Shown here: one piece after another, positions 11,001 through 26,100 of the stretch
Layout of the letters: each line of letters begins with the position of its first letter
Numbering within the stretch: the stretch's first letter is position 1
Assembly (NCBI GenBank): GCA_963978545.1
Contig: OZ021723.1
Span: forward strand, 11,806,593-11,870,592
Direction: 5' to 3'
DNA from: Linyphia triangularis
Taxonomy: Eukaryota; Arthropoda; Arachnida; Araneae; Linyphiidae
Length of the DNA: 64,000 nucleotides
Made by a program: the position numbers and the translations under genes
Notes under the pieces: model-generated
What the model saw: the letters and a program-made list of their open reading frames with translations, nothing else
What the model was told of the DNA's origin: nothing
Databases searched by the model: none

Positions 11001-14000
11001 CACTTTTTCTCAGTGTCACTACATTGAAAGGTAAATGTAATTTTTCTCTAGTAGTTTTCAGATGGATTATGTGTTTTGAAAAGTGGAGAGGATGGATATT
11101 TCAGAGATTTAGGAAGTGGGGAGACACATTGGTGGAAGCTTCACCCCTCTTCTATCCACACTTCTAGCACTGACTATGTATATAGTACTGCTGTATAGTT
11201 GAATACTCAACTATACAGCGGTGGTTCTGAAGATTTTATTCTACAAAATAGTGACACAAATCCAATGGGGGGAAAAAATCCTGAATTGTTCCCTGATTTT
11301 GCAGCTCAATTGCGATCCAGAAAGTAGAGGCATTGAAGCTCCACAATTATTTTAACAACGTTAATTGAAGTTATTAGTATGGTAATCAAAAAGCTACATT
11401 TTCCCACATTTTTTGCATGAAAATCTCAATTACCCTAAATTTCAGCCGACCAAACGGTATAGTGATTAGCATGGTAGCTTCTAGACCGCGAGGTTGCATG
11501 TTCGAGTCCCGTGTTAGGCATGGGTGTTTGTAAATGTATGTTGGCTTGTCTAATGACGAATATTTCGGCACATTACAACCCTCGTGCTGCTGACGGTGCC
11601 AGATAATCTGAAAACAACCAACACTAAATTTCAATTCTAAGAGTTCTTGACTGATTTCCGGGGTTCGTTTACCACTCTTTGGTGCAGACTTACAACTGAC
11701 CACGGGACCATTTCAATAGTTATACTATATAAATTTAGAGTGGATTTTTCTAAAGACTCCCTAAAGTGCATAAAAGCATCGATTTTATGCACAATCATTG
11801 CGTATTATGAGTTGGTTGTTTTCAGATTATCTGGCGCCGTCAGCAACACGAGGATTGTAATGCGCCGAAACATTCGTCATTAGACAAGCCAACATACATT
11901 TACAAACACCCATGCCTAACACGGGACTCGAACCCGCAACCTCGCGGTCTAGAAGCTAGCACGCTAACCACTATACCGTTTGGTCAGCTGCGTATTATGA
12001 GCTACCCATGAATAGTCTTAATAACCACCAGAGTGGACATTATAAAATAAATACTGAGTCGGCGATCAGGTTCTAAAAAGTGCCAAACTTCAAAATCAGA
12101 CGGAAATCACTTGAAGAGAACTGCCACCTTTTGACCCTCCCCTTCTCTAATCGTAACCATCACTGAAAGAGGGAATTTTTTGTCCTCCTTCGGAATATCT
12201 CCATGTTGCGCTTCTTTCTGCTACTACCTGCTGGCTCTAATGAAAGGTTCCTCAAGGCCTTAGAGCAAATAGTTTGTTTTTTTTAATACAAAAGAAAGGA
12301 TACATAATAAATTTGTGCTTATTTGCTTTTCCTGAACATCAACTTTGACAGGTTAGCTTTTCGTTTGTGATTGCTCAATTTTTTTCAAAATCACGACAAT
12401 CACGTGAAAACCTCATAATAAGTAAAGCACCCGACAAGGTTGATGTATTTTGATAAAGCATGTATGTATTAGTATCTACAGGCGTTTCCCGTATAACGTG
12501 GCCGACCTTTATTTTCGACACAATTGGTGCTAGATGCATAGTCCTAATTGAAGAAATACTTTAAATCGTTAAAATATTTTAACTGAATAGTTTTTACATT
12601 AGCAAAGGGATTGGTATAAAAATAACGGATTATAAATTTTTATACGGTCCCCAGTTTCCCCAACTCATTTTTAGAAAAATGTTACCCATGAAAAAACATT
12701 TCAAATAAAAAAAAATTGAAATTTTTTCGACCAATAGCAACGGTGTTATTAGAGTTTAAAGTTTTAACGCTATTTGGGGGGCCAGTACATAAATTGAAAT
12801 GAGAAAATATTGTCTTATCGGAATAAGAGCAAGCTTCTAGACTAGGTTTGATTACGGTAAACAAGTTGTTGTTCATCGCCTAAATGCTCGAAATGTTTTC
12901 CTTCGACTAAAATACCTAAGCGCCCACGTGATTCAAATTCATCTGCAAAAATTTTCAGCATTACAGGCGTAATATACCTGGCAGCGGATAAAGTTCGAAT
13001 AGGCAAATCTAATAGACTCGTCGATTTTTTTTCATAGACCTTGCTTTTCAATAATCCCCAAAGAAAGAAATCTAAAGGACTTAGATCTGAAGATCTAGGA
13101 GGCCATTGGCCATTCTACCGGACATCCATAGCCTATTATGTTGTCTTGAAACATGTTGTGTAGTATTGTTCGGCAGGAAGCTGCTTGTGGGGTGGTGCAT
13201 CATCCTGTTGAAACCACATCTTTATAAAGTCTGAAGGTCTGCTTACACGACATGGTCATCCAGAAAGTCAGATAATGATCCTTGTAACAGGTTCGCATAC
13301 TTTTTACCTGTTAATGTATCAGCAAAAAAGAAAGGTCCTACTAACGCTTCCTTCCATATGCTACACCAAACATTAACAGACCATCGCAGTTGACGCTTGT
13401 TTGGACGGATTACATGGGGATTTTGCAGGAACCAAAAGTGTGTGTTTTGAATATTTACTACCTCAGTTCTTAAAAACGTGCACTCATCAGAAACTAGAAT
13501 GTTATTCACAAATAATGAATCCAATTCTAGCTTGTTCATGAGGAAATTGCAGAAATCAAACCATCTATTTTCATCCCCGGGCAAAAACTCTTGTACCAAT
13601 CGCGGGCGATGAGGATGTGCACCATGTCGATTTAAGACTCCACACATGGGTTTTTGAGTATCCACATGCTTCACTAATGTCCTTGACACTGAATAAGGGA
13701 AAGCAACAGCATAGCCTAAAATACCACTCTTGAATTTTCGGATCACGGACGTCTTATGCTACCCGTTTCTCGCAAACTCTTTACAACATTTAAAAATTTG
13801 GATTTAGAAATTTTCCAATGGAAATTAAGCATTTGGAAATTTAATTGCATATTGTCTTGCAGCCACTCGCCTATTTAGATTACATAGTAATATTAGAGAA
13901 TAATTTTCCAAACGCAATTGCTCTTTCCCTGTATTTCATTTTGTGTACATGCCCTTAAAATATGTTAATGACCACGGGTGTAAAGTGGTATAAGTCCCTA

Positions 14001-17000
14001 AATTCAATTTTTCGTATCTCTATGAATATAGGTCGTACAAATTTCGATTCTTTTTTGTTTGAAATGTTTTTTCATGGGCAACATTTTTCTAAATATGAGT
14101 TGAGGGAACTGGGGACCATATAAAAATTTACAATCCGTAATTTTTATACCAACCCCTTTCCGAACTTAAAAACTATTCAGTAAAAATATTTTAATGATTT
14201 AAAACATTTCTTCAATTGGAACTATGCACCCAGGACCAACAGTATCGAAAATAAAGATCGGCTAGGTTATACGGGGACACGCTGTATAATAATAAAACAA
14301 GCTGTGTGTCTGTCTGTGGCTCTGTGGATCTATAGAAACCTACTTAAAATTGGAGTAGAGCTCTGAAATGTTCAACATAAGAAGTTTTAGCTTTCTAATT
14401 TTATGTATGTCAAACAGAATGTTAAAATTTAAATTAGCTCTTTTTTAATTAATTTATTTTTTACAAAGTAACTTCAAATAGGGATTCAGCTCTGAAATTC
14501 TCAACATATGTAGTTTTAGCCTTCTAATTCGACTTTTGAAAAACAGAATGTTAAAATTTTAGTTATTTTTTTAATTAATTTTCTTGATTAACAATTTTTT
14601 TTTGCAAAATGACTCCTAATGGGGTTATATCTCTGAAATTTTCAACATATGTAATTTTGGCCTTCTTACTGAACAAATGAAAAACAGAATTTTAAATTTG
14701 GTGTTAGTTTTTTTTTTTAATTAATTAATAAATATTTTACAAAACGGTTTCTAATAAGGCTACAGCTCTGAAATTTTCAACATAAGTAGTTCTACCCTTC
14801 TAATTGGACTTATGCCGATCAAACGGTATAGTGGTTAGCGTGCTAGCTTCTAGACCGCGAGGTTGCGGGTTCGAGTCCCGTGTAAGGCATGGGTGTTCGT
14901 AAATGTATGTTGGCTTGTCTAATGACGAATGTTTCGGCGTATTATAGCCCTCGTGTTGCTCACGGCGCCAGATAATCTGAAAACAACCAACTAATTGGAC
15001 TTTTAAAAACAAAATTCCAAATTTTATTTAGTTCTTTTTAATTAATTAATAACTATTTTACAAAACGATTTCCAGTAGGGCTACAACTCTGAAATTTTCA
15101 ACATAAGTAGTTGTGGCCTCCTAATTGGACTTTTGAAAAACAGAATTTTAAAATTTTATTTAGTTCTTTTGTAATTTTTTTTTTTTTTTTTAATTAACAA
15201 ATATCAAATATTTTACAAAAAGATTTCTACTTGGGCTACAGTTCTGAAATTTTCAACACAAGTAGTTTTGGCATTCTAATTGGACCATTAACAAAAAGAA
15301 TGTTACAATTTTAATTTGATTTTTTATTAATTTTTTTAATTAATATTTTCACAAAAAGCGACTTCCAATAGGCATAGAGCTCTGAAAGTTTCAACATAAG
15401 TAGTTCTGGCCTTCTAGTTTTGCTTTCCAGAAACACGTGTTAAAATAATCTTATTGTATTGACGTGGGGATTTTTCGTGTGTCTCGACAGGGGAGAGGCT
15501 TCTAATATTAAGGCTTTAACGTAGCAATTATAGAATTTAGTGAGTGAAGCGAGCTTATGCTTACGCAACGATGAACCTTTCAGCGAGAGAAGCGAGCCCG
15601 TTCTTGCATAGTAATGAACCTTTCAACGAGTGAAGTAAGCCTGTACTTATGTGTCAATGAACTTTTTAGCGAACGAAGAGAGCTCAATTTTGCGTAGCAG
15701 TGAACTTTCCTGCGAGCGAAGCGCCAAAAACTGGGATCTATACACCAATGACGGATTTCCGCAACGCGTTTGCTAAAATATTGAACAAGTTAAAATTTCG
15801 CAGCGAAGCACGGGTATTCAGCTAGTATAATATAAAACACGAAGTTAAATTGTTGCAGTAACTGTCACAAACAGTCCGGTTCTAAACACGTACCTATTAT
15901 GTAAGGACACATCAGGTACAGTTTGATACTATTTAGAATATATAAACACACCAGGAGTCTTACTTGTAAAAGAATGGCTCGACGCTGATCACTTTGACTC
16001 CCCACTTCATCATTTCAATGCGCAGACCAACGGTAAAAGCTATTGCTGCGCTCTTGCTCATGCAGTAGCCCACAAACCCAGGGCAGATAAATTTTCCTGC
16101 AGACAAATAAGACACATTTTGTACCACACTTGTCATGGGCGCCCCCAGGAGGGTGCAAGGAGGTGTACTTGCACCCCCCTGGTTCTTGAAATTTTTTTAA
16201 AAATGAGAAAAGATGTAAATTCCAAGATAAAAAAAGCACATATGCCAATTATACTTTTATGTTACAATGAGCATTTTTTTCTTCGATTAATTTGTTTCTT
16301 TCCTGTGTCGTTTTTTGTAACTACTTGCGTGAAGATTATCTGGCGCTTGTCCTCTATGATTATTAGAGGCTTATTAATAGAAGTATTAATTCCTTTTATA
16401 CTCAGTTCCTGCGTAGTTCTCAAAATTCTAGGAAAACTTTTTGTTTTTTAAGTCATCAAATATACTATCTTGAAATCTATTATTTTTAGAATTCAATTGA
16501 ACATGTTCCAATACTGCCTTCGTGTTTCATTTTTTTTTATATATATATATACATCCGAAACTTGAAAGAAATTAAAAAATTTTACTCTTCTGTATTTTTG
16601 CATCTTTGAGTTCCTCTATTCTAAACACTGTCTCTTGAATGCCGTGAGATCTAGTTGGATGATAAAAAAATCGCTAAAAATATAGATTTTAATATTTTTA
16701 TTATTATTTTTTTTCTTTATCAGGGTTGCGCTTTCAAAAATATATACCATGAATTTTAACTATTCTCAAAAAGTATAATTTATAATGCTTAATTATTAAT
16801 TAACCTTTCTAAAACAATTTATGATTTTGATAAAAATCTAGTCTTGCACCCCCTTACAAATATTCCTGGAGCGCCCATGACACTTGTCCATTGAATAAAA
16901 TTTAAGACTGCAAAAAAAAAAAGTCCAGCACAACTGGCCCGTAAGTTTACAACGGTATGAGATAATTTTTTTTTAATACAATTTGACGTCCTATATCGTT

Positions 17001-20000
17001 CTTTGTACAATGGAAAAGGTTACCTCATTTTCCTAAGATGACTAGTTATGAAAGATTTGGTTTTGCGGTTTACATTTAATATATTAGTCAGGTATTCGAT
17101 GTGTATGGTAGTTGGTATTCAATTGCGAGCATACGAAATATGAGAGAGCCTCAAATAACTACTCCATATCAGAGCCTTATTTCCCAAACGGCACTTAAAG
17201 ATAATGCCTTGGGCCCTAAAATAACCTGAAATATCTCTGAATTATTGTGTAACAACAGAGAGCCAGGAAAATCAGGGAAATGTCGGGGAGCATTTGGTTT
17301 CTGGAAAAAATCAGGGATATTTCAGGGAATTTTTTTTTTAAATTTCATGAAAATCAAGGAAATTTTCTATCATTGTTTTGAAGCTAAGTTTCTTCGTTTT
17401 TCCGTATTTTAGAGCCATTTGTCGGTACTGAAAATTTAAAAAAAAAAAAAAAGAAGAAATGATTTGACACGAAACGAGAACAAACGTAAAAAAAAAATTC
17501 TAAAATGCAAGCTTTTCTTATAAAATAATGAAAGATCTCTTTCATAAAATTCATTGAAAATATTAATCAACTTGATTGCAAATCATTAAAAAAAAAAATT
17601 CCAAAAAAAATCGAGAAACCTGCTTAATCTTAAGTATTCGTAAATATCCACTCTCCATGGCAACCGCTTGTTTGGGCTCGCATAGCAACCATGACCTTAA
17701 TACTTGTAAGTTCTACAGGATGGACCATTTTACCGTGAACTTACGTTTGAACTGGTGGTAGGATGGATGACTTACCACAGGCACTCGTGTTGTTGACCAG
17801 GCGTCCTTTGGATTTCCTGAGAAGAGGAAGGAATGCCTTGGTCACCCTCACCGTTCCCAATGTGTTCACTTTGTGCACCATCTCGATTTCGTTCAAGGAG
17901 GTCCACTCCATCTCACCACTTTGCACCACACCTGCGTTGTTCACCACCGACCAAAGAACTGTAAAAGGAACCCGCCATTAGACTCACAAAACTGGTGCCG
18001 GTCACTTCTTCAATTCTGAAGATATGGATCTCTCCTTGACTAAACCATGCGTCAATTTAAAAATTGGTTTTGTCAAACCTTAGAAAAATCGGCCTCTGGA
18101 GTTGATAATGGTGTTATTTGTCAGAAGCCTGATATAAATGGCGATGCCATTCTATATAATTAAATATTATGTCCCCCCGGCCCGTGGACAAGGGGGGAGG
18201 GGGGGGAAGGTATCGACTGAACCTCCTCCCTCCACCTCCCCGAAATTGTGTGATATCTTGTTCACCACTTCCTCTTCCTTTTTTTTTTGTGTAACTTGCT
18301 ATATGCATTTACATTAAAAGTTATTCAGGTAATAGATGTAATATGAGTTTAAGTCTCTTGATTCTGAAAAAATTACAAATGAAATTAATTAAATCTCCTA
18401 ACATACCCCCTTCCCGCCCCGAAAAAAAGAATTTCCAGCTACGGACTTGATGACCCTCTCCCCTGATTATTTTATTAGTGGAGCACAAAAGCTCGGCTGC
18501 GACATGAAAGTTTCGTCTAACTTAATGTAGGTCACGGTATAGAACCTATTAAACTTCAGTTATTGGATTTTTAACATCATCACCTGGAGATGCTAACCAA
18601 TAGACGTAAAGTCGTCCCTTAACCTTTTAGCTGTTCAGTTATTTAGATGATTTGGGTACCTAAATTGTTCACTTTTTTTATTGCAAAAAACAAATGTTTA
18701 ATACAAAATAAAATATACTTAGCAGTTAAAAATTAATATTTTTAATTATATACATAAAAATTTTAAGGTTTTGTGGCGGCTGCCACTCAGCGTGGCAGTG
18801 GTAAAGTTCGCATCCAGTGGAGCATTATTTTCTAAAAATTAAAAAAAAAAATCAATTTAATTATTATCTAAATAAATAAATAAATAAAAATGAATACCTA
18901 TTAGTAGTTCAGTTTTGTATATAACTATAATATCTATATATAATTTTGTAATATCTATATAACGTTTACGGGATGCCATTTTGCAACAAAAAAATGCCGC
19001 GCACTTTGACTTTGACCTTTGGCCTCTACCCTTTGGCATCTAACCTTTGAAACTTGCAGTATAGTGCTGCCATCTATTGCATTGAGCGTAAATAAATTCC
19101 TCCCGAGATATATTCGGGTATAACAACACGATGCAATCAAAAAAAAAAAAATTACCCCGAGTAATACTCGGGCGTGACATTTTGGAGCACCAGTGCTGTG
19201 CCCGAGATTACCTCGGGCAGAACAGTTAAAAGGTTAATGATGCAACTTCTGTCATTTTCAAACGATTGGGGAACCTTAGATTGTGACGTATCATTCGCAT
19301 TGCAAAAGAATGTTTGCGTGTTTCAAAAACGTTTTGCTTTATTTGGCAACGGAAGTTAGCATCGCCGTATTCCCGTCACCATTCCATTTGTGTCTCTTGC
19401 ATCCCACATATAATGCATGTATCATGAGTTTTAAGTTTTTATTTGCATCTTTTGAGCTTATGAACTAAGCAACATTGCATTGTTTTAGGTTAAAACCAGT
19501 GATCTTTGTAACCTCTAAAGAGGAAAAAACCCTTCTCTATTTCCTATGCAGAATTTTTTTTTTTTATTTTATGTTTTGCTTTTCTTCAACATCAATCGTA
19601 TTTTGAGGCAAATAACTTTAAGGTCTAAAAATAAATTAAATTTTCTTACTAAATATAGCATTGGAATTTTTGGAAGGTCGAATTCAGAGGGGTAAGCCTT
19701 TCTACACGACTTTTTAAGATAAACTATATTCCGAGTTCCTTTTTGCAAACAAGGAAGTCTAAATCGGGTTGTGTCAGAAGTCAAGCAAATTTTGTTATTG
19801 GGAGCGCAGTGCCACCCAATACAAATATGTCGCCTATGCATGTAAAATACTTTTCTAATGAAGAATTGAACTTGTCGCTAAGTAACTGGATTTTTACACA
19901 ACAATGCGGCTTATGTGTCGAGAAGTTTTTGTTTAAAAAAAAACTCATTTAAAACTATCCAAATGGTAAGTTAGTATACATGGTCAATTTTTTACTTTTT

Positions 20001-20111
20001 CGGATAAATTATACTCCAAATACGTAAAAAAAAAACACAAAAAAAAAATACTTTGCACGATCCTGCATGCGGCATATACGGTCGGATGTACAATTTGGCT
20101 AAACGTAAGCA

Positions 20112-20151
<40 letters not shown>

Positions 20152-23100
20152 AACACTTCATATTAAAATCTACTGAAACAAAACTTCGTAGGTGTAGCTT
20201 CGAAAATATATTATTTTCAGAGGCACATCACATTTGGCTCTTTTGAATTCTTGGAAATGATGGAAAGGACAGATGAGGTTTTGTGCTACTTCCATTATCC
20301 AAATCCAGGGTTCCCACTCAAATTACAGAAAGAAAATCAATGACTTTTCAATGACTTTCAAGGACCAAACTAATGTTTTTAAGGACCTTTGAAAATTTGT
20401 TTTTAGGCATCATGTCCATATATAAATTTTTAATAAAGTATATTCTGTCAAAAAAGTTACAAGTTGGTGGATGCGTAGTACAAATATGTCAGAGAATTCC
20501 AATACGATGCAGATAAGTGGCGGTCACGTGGGGATAGCAAGTCCGAGTTGTATTTTTATAACTTTTGCAGTTGTTACAACATTCGCAAAAATTAAGGACT
20601 TTTAAGGATCTCTAAGCATTTTCAAGGACTTTTAAGGATCTCCAAGAATTTTCAAGGACTTTTAAGCACCTCTATGCATTTTCAAGCACTTTCAAGGCCT
20701 TGAAAACAAGTTCAAAAATATTAAGCACTTTTAATGACTTTCAATGACCGTGGGAACCCTGAAATCATATGGACACAGTAATATTACGTTCATACCATCA
20801 GTTCCTAGGTTCCTCTCGACGCAGTCCCTCGCGGATTGGACACTCTGGTCGCTGGTGACGTCCAAAGGCACGACGAGGAGTCTAGAGGAACAAGCACTTG
20901 TCAGGTTGGTGGCGCCATCTGCAGTTGCGTTGAGGCAGCAAGCGAACACTCTGTATCCCAGAGTGTCCATGCGTTGAGCTAGAGCATGGCCGAATCCTGA
21001 GTCGCATCCTGAAATCGATTAGAAAGTGTATGGTCAATTGGCTGTTATGAAACACCATCAAACAGGCCCCATTAACGTCTGGTCGGTGGATTGTAAGAAA
21101 AGTGCTGTTGCTTTAGTAGTTTGCAATCAATTGCATATCTATGGAGTAGAAGAACACAGTGCTTGCCACTCCAAAAACGCGATGTTGGAACTTTAAATGC
21201 AGTGCTAACAGAAGTCAAGTGTTGTAGATCAAATAAGAATGAAAGATCAGTGAGAACTAGATCAGAGTGGCCACAGAACCGGGAAAACCTGGAAATCAGG
21301 GAAATGTCGGGGAATTTTTTTAAATTTCACAGAAATCAGGGAAATTTTCTTTGTTCTGAAGGTACGTTTCCCCGTTCATCCACATTTTGGCGCCATTTAC
21401 CCACAGAATTGTGGTGGCAATCGTTGAAAATTTAATGTTTCGGAACAGTTATAACTTTTCATTACCGCCAAAACTATTTTTTAAAAAATGACACATCATC
21501 TCTTTAGCATACGTGTTCTATTTGATCAGAATGTCTACACTTCTGGAAAAGTTGGGAAAATTAAAAAAAAAAAGTTTGCCGTAAAAACAGGGAGTTTTTT
21601 AGAAATCTATCATGGAAATCAGGGAATTATCAGAGAACTTTTTCTCGTAAATTTTGTGGCCACCCTGTAGATTGTACATACACCACGATACGAAAGGGGA
21701 GCGCATTGAATTTTGACATAAGAAGTTGATTTTCATAAAATCCGGCACATCTTTCTAACCGCTTTGTATTTCTAGGATAATCACATAGCTTATTGAATGC
21801 ATATCAGAGTAGATAGTGAAAATTTTCCGTTTCAACATCTGTGATTTTTCGCGGATTACCACCATCACTTTGGACCATACGAAGTGAGAAGATCTGCGCA
21901 GAAATTCCATTCCACCCCCAGTATGAAAATTTGATGAGGAAAATTGTGAATTTAAGAAAGGTTGGACTAAATTGTACACGTTACTTCTAAACAAAAATGG
22001 ACCACCGAATTGTACCTGCCATAATTTTTATACCATAAAAATGGTTTAAAAGTGTTGGCAGTTAAAACTTATATGGTACTGGGAGGCAGGGCCGTTGACA
22101 TGATTTTCGGGCCCCTATGCAATTGTTCCTCGGGCCCCATTACCCCCTCGCATATCGGTGGAGATAAAACTTAAGAATAAGCTGAAGCAATAAATAATAA
22201 AAAAAATTTCATTGTTTGGGTAAACAAATAATAAACTTACTACGTAATCTCAAATCAGAAAAATAGAGAAAACGTGAAAAAACAAAGAAATAAGATAAAC
22301 TGACAACACTGTTCTAATATACCAACTTAAAGTTAGTGCTCCCTTGGTACCTTCCCATTCAAAATACAGAACAATCAGAAAGCGCTAAATGAGTGCGCCC
22401 ACAATGCGTTAAAGTTGCATCGAGCTTTTGTTGGCGTTCGTTGTTCTCTTGTCTCCGACTGAGGTAGACGGCAACTTTTGCTGTGAACTTTTTCCCGTTT
22501 ATGTGTGCTGTTAAAACGACCTTTGATACACTTGATTGGAAAAACATGAGTTCGATTTCATCCACAACGAAGAAAAAAAATTGATGAGAAAAATCGAGAA
22601 TTTAAGAAAGAATGGACTGAATCGTATGTGTCAATTAAAACCAAATTTGGTCAACTGACTTGTCTCATCTGCCATGATTTTTATACTATAAAAATTGTAG
22701 TAGTGTCGTTGTTAAAAACTCGTATTTCTGCTCTTTAAATGTATTCCGATTCCGATTATTGAATGTTTGGCACTTTGCGCAGAAACGTCTGCAGTACCCT
22801 GGTAAATGTAACAAAGGTTTTGGTAATATAAATAGGACACCACCGTTAATTGGGTAATCTCATGATATGTTTTGGCTTTATAAAAAACTGTAATACAGCC
22901 TCTAAAAATTTTATTTCAAAAATAAAAGTTAAGGTGTCCCTATGTGTACTGATTTTTAAGAAAATAGTTTGTTAAAACATCTTGTGAAATGCATATCGGC
23001 TGTCATTTATTCTTAGTAAGAGGTTACATTTTTCGAAAGCTATTTTATTGGCTTATTTAGGTAGAAAAATAAAGAGGCAAACTCCCATAAGCCAAAAAAT

Positions 23101-26100
23101 ATTTCCAACGGGTAGTTTGTTGTAAGAAAAAAAAAAAAAGCAACGACCAGACATTTTGGAAACTTTTGAAAACAATATTTTAGAATATGTGACCTTTATT
23201 TAGACAGTTTAAAGTCTCAATTAAATTCATTTCATGGTGTTCGAGGTAATTGCATATTTAACGTAATAGCCCAAGAAATGCACACAAATATATAAATCAG
23301 CATACTAAAATATCGTATTTTCCCGACAAACTAGAAAGAATCAGACAAAAAACTATATAAAGATTTTTTTTTTTTTTTTTTAAATAAAAATTCAATTCTA
23401 AATGTTTGCTGTCGATTATTCGAGTATTACAATTTTACAGAATTTTCTGATATTTTAGAAAACTTATTAAATAACTAATGATTATTAGATATTTTTTATT
23501 TCAAACAAATCAATGTATTGGATTTCAAAATAATTACGTATTTAATATTTTAACAATTTTACGGACATTAAAAAAAAGCAGTATAAAAAAAAAAAGCTTT
23601 TTCTTTTTTTAACAGTATTTCTGAAGGGTAAAATAATCAAAGGGACCTAACATTTTGCAAAACGTTGCCTGTAAATTGAACTTGGTAGTTCTCAAACATT
23701 AAAAAATCTCTACATAAATTACAAACATAATGAATTGATAATCATTTTAGATATGCAATATTTCATATGCATATATTTCTGGACATACGTACTTACATAA
23801 GTAATGAATTTATCATTTCCTTTTAAAATCGATGAAAAATATAAATACCATTTACCCAAATAACAAATGCTTTTCAGAATGTAAACTTGGCATTTAGAAA
23901 AATAATTATTTAAAATAAATAAATCTTTAAAGATTTTACTTTTATTGGTATCGATAGCTAGTTTTTGAAATTAGTTTTAAAAAAATTCAATTTTAACTGT
24001 ATAAATTCTGAATCTTGACCCTCATACTAAAATTAAATGTTACTCCAAACTCATAAACGTCCTTTGAAACACAAGAGCATATCGTGCAAATGAATTGAAC
24101 GATGTACTCACGTGAGCTTTTGTAGTGGACACTGGACACTCCTATTAACGCAATGTTTATGGCGATTTCTGTCTGGAAACTGGAAAAAGTGGAAAGCCTT
24201 TTTCGCAATTCTTTTAAAAAAAGGGTAGGAGGCAGGCGCGGATTTAGGGGGGTGCGACCGCAACCCCCATGAAGTATCTCGTTTAAATTATTTTTAAATG
24301 GCAGTTTCTACCGAGTTCAAAGGCAAAAAAAAAAAAAAAAAAATTGAAATTTCTTTAATATTTGGAAGATATATTTTTTACTTAATATCAATATTGGATG
24401 GAAATCGGCAAACAAAATTAAGCTTTTTCTGACATTTTTCATGCCTTATTAATATAGACTTTTAAGCCACCTAACCGAGCTCCTTATTTCATTACCCGTA
24501 GAAGGAATGGGCTTGAGACTTGACGAGTAGATCGGAATTGTGATGACCTGCAATGTACCCGTCAACGAATATTTACTACTAGTGTGATTCTCAAATTAAA
24601 AAATTTATCACAATACCATTAAAAAAATTTCTTAATTTCAGGACGATTTTCTCATTTGGGAGTTTAGAGTATGAGATGGGACCAAAGACTGACAAGTTTT
24701 TGATTCCAATTAGCATTCTGCAGGTCTACTTCTTGATCAGAGGTCAATTAATTAAAAAGGTTTAATATCTTGGTGCCATTGCACCCCCTAAACTTCATTC
24801 TATGTACAAAAAATCATGCACTAAAACAACTTTTGAAAAAACCTTGAATTATAATTGGAAAATAAAATGCCTAATTCAAAATTAAGAAAAAGCTTTGATC
24901 AAATCGGCATATAGCATTATTGCAATTCTACAGAATATTGTAAGAACTTACAGTTCCGATCAAGACGCTATCGCTAAATTAGGACCAGGAAGTTTCCCTT
25001 CGTTCTCTCCAAAAAATCTTAAAACAGCTCAGGGAAGGTAACAAAAATGACCCCTTCTTTGGGTGACCTTGAAACTAAGGACACAGACAAAGCAATAAAA
25101 CTTGAAGGCTCATACTATTCCCTCCTTTGCACGTGACATTGCACCATATCACATGTGCGTTGAAAATTACTAAAATGCCTCTACTCTGGGGTGGAAGTGA
25201 TGGAATGGTCATTCTTGCTTGAGTTGGAGTGTGCGTACGATGTCAAGACTTAGATTGTTTCTTCAATTGGTATGGCAGTGTAAGATAATTGACAGTAATA
25301 TACAACCATGATAAGATTTTCTTAATGTTACTATTTATTTTACAAAATGTGATATATCATTAACAATTTGTTTTAGTTTAGACATTTGCTTTTTTTTTCT
25401 AAATATGTTTGAATATTTTGTTTTTGACTGAATGATCAGAAATAGTGATTTATCCCACATACTCATATTTGGTATTTTATACAATCATCGACGTAACTCT
25501 CAATTCAATACCATCAGTATATGAATAGATCATAATAAAATATTTAATTCTTATAAAAATAAACTGATTTTACTGGATTAATCCATTGTATATGCACCTT
25601 TTCATATGCAAAATCATAAATGACCTTTGATAATGTCAAACAAAATTACTTTCTTAAATTATAAAAGTGTAATTTATCCTTAACAGTTTAAAGTGAGTTC
25701 CATATAGTTTTTATCTTTTTTTCAAAATATTGAGGATCAAAGCCAAAGTTTCTTTTGTAGGTTTTGGAGGGAAAATTGTAGAATTTTCGGGGTTTTTAGT
25801 TTTTTCTTAGGAATTATTGAAAAATTTAAGTACAATTTTAGGAATTTTAAGGAGAAACAAAAATTTAAGGAAAGTTAGGAATTGTAGGGTGAATGCGACC
25901 ACTGTACTGCTTATATTTATTTTGCGGTTCTTTAAAGATTTTGTAATTTTGATATTGAATGCTTGGCGCTTAGCACAGAAAAGTCTGCCTACCCCCTGAA
26001 ATAGCAGTAACACGCAACACAAAAGATCTAACCAACAAACTTACCTGTAATGAGCACAGCCTTGCCTTCTGATGACACTGTCTTGAAGAACACGTGTTTC

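Larger units (their letters stand above)
8738..11172. mobile_element. Outer element with CAGTG(G/C)TAGAAG ends
   Basis: The left end CAGTGGTAGAAGTG and the inverted right end (CAGTGCTAGAAGTG on the minus strand) suggest an old element of 2.4 kb. Flanks accatata and actatgta could be a decayed 8-bp TSD. The inner 9108-10815 palindrome sits within it. Moderate evidence only. Confidence 0.4.
12475..15825 (+). mobile_element. Non-autonomous Helitron carrying a mariner and a SINE
   Basis: Removing the nested mariner, the 5' end reads TCTATAATAATAAAACAAGC and the 3' end reads GCGAAGCACGGG...CTAG, flanked by host A (12474) and T (15826), as expected for Helitron insertion between A and T. The interior has several ~115-150-bp tandem units containing ctctgaaattttcaacataa (14355-15420) and ~52-bp units containing gaagcgagc (15540-15720). 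No Rep/helicase is present. A related fragment is at about 34228-35130. Confidence 0.85.

Noticed and set aside
14355..15720. CRISPR-like array from regular repeats
   Set aside because: The units are degenerate, contiguous tandem repeats inside a Helitron in a eukaryotic genome.
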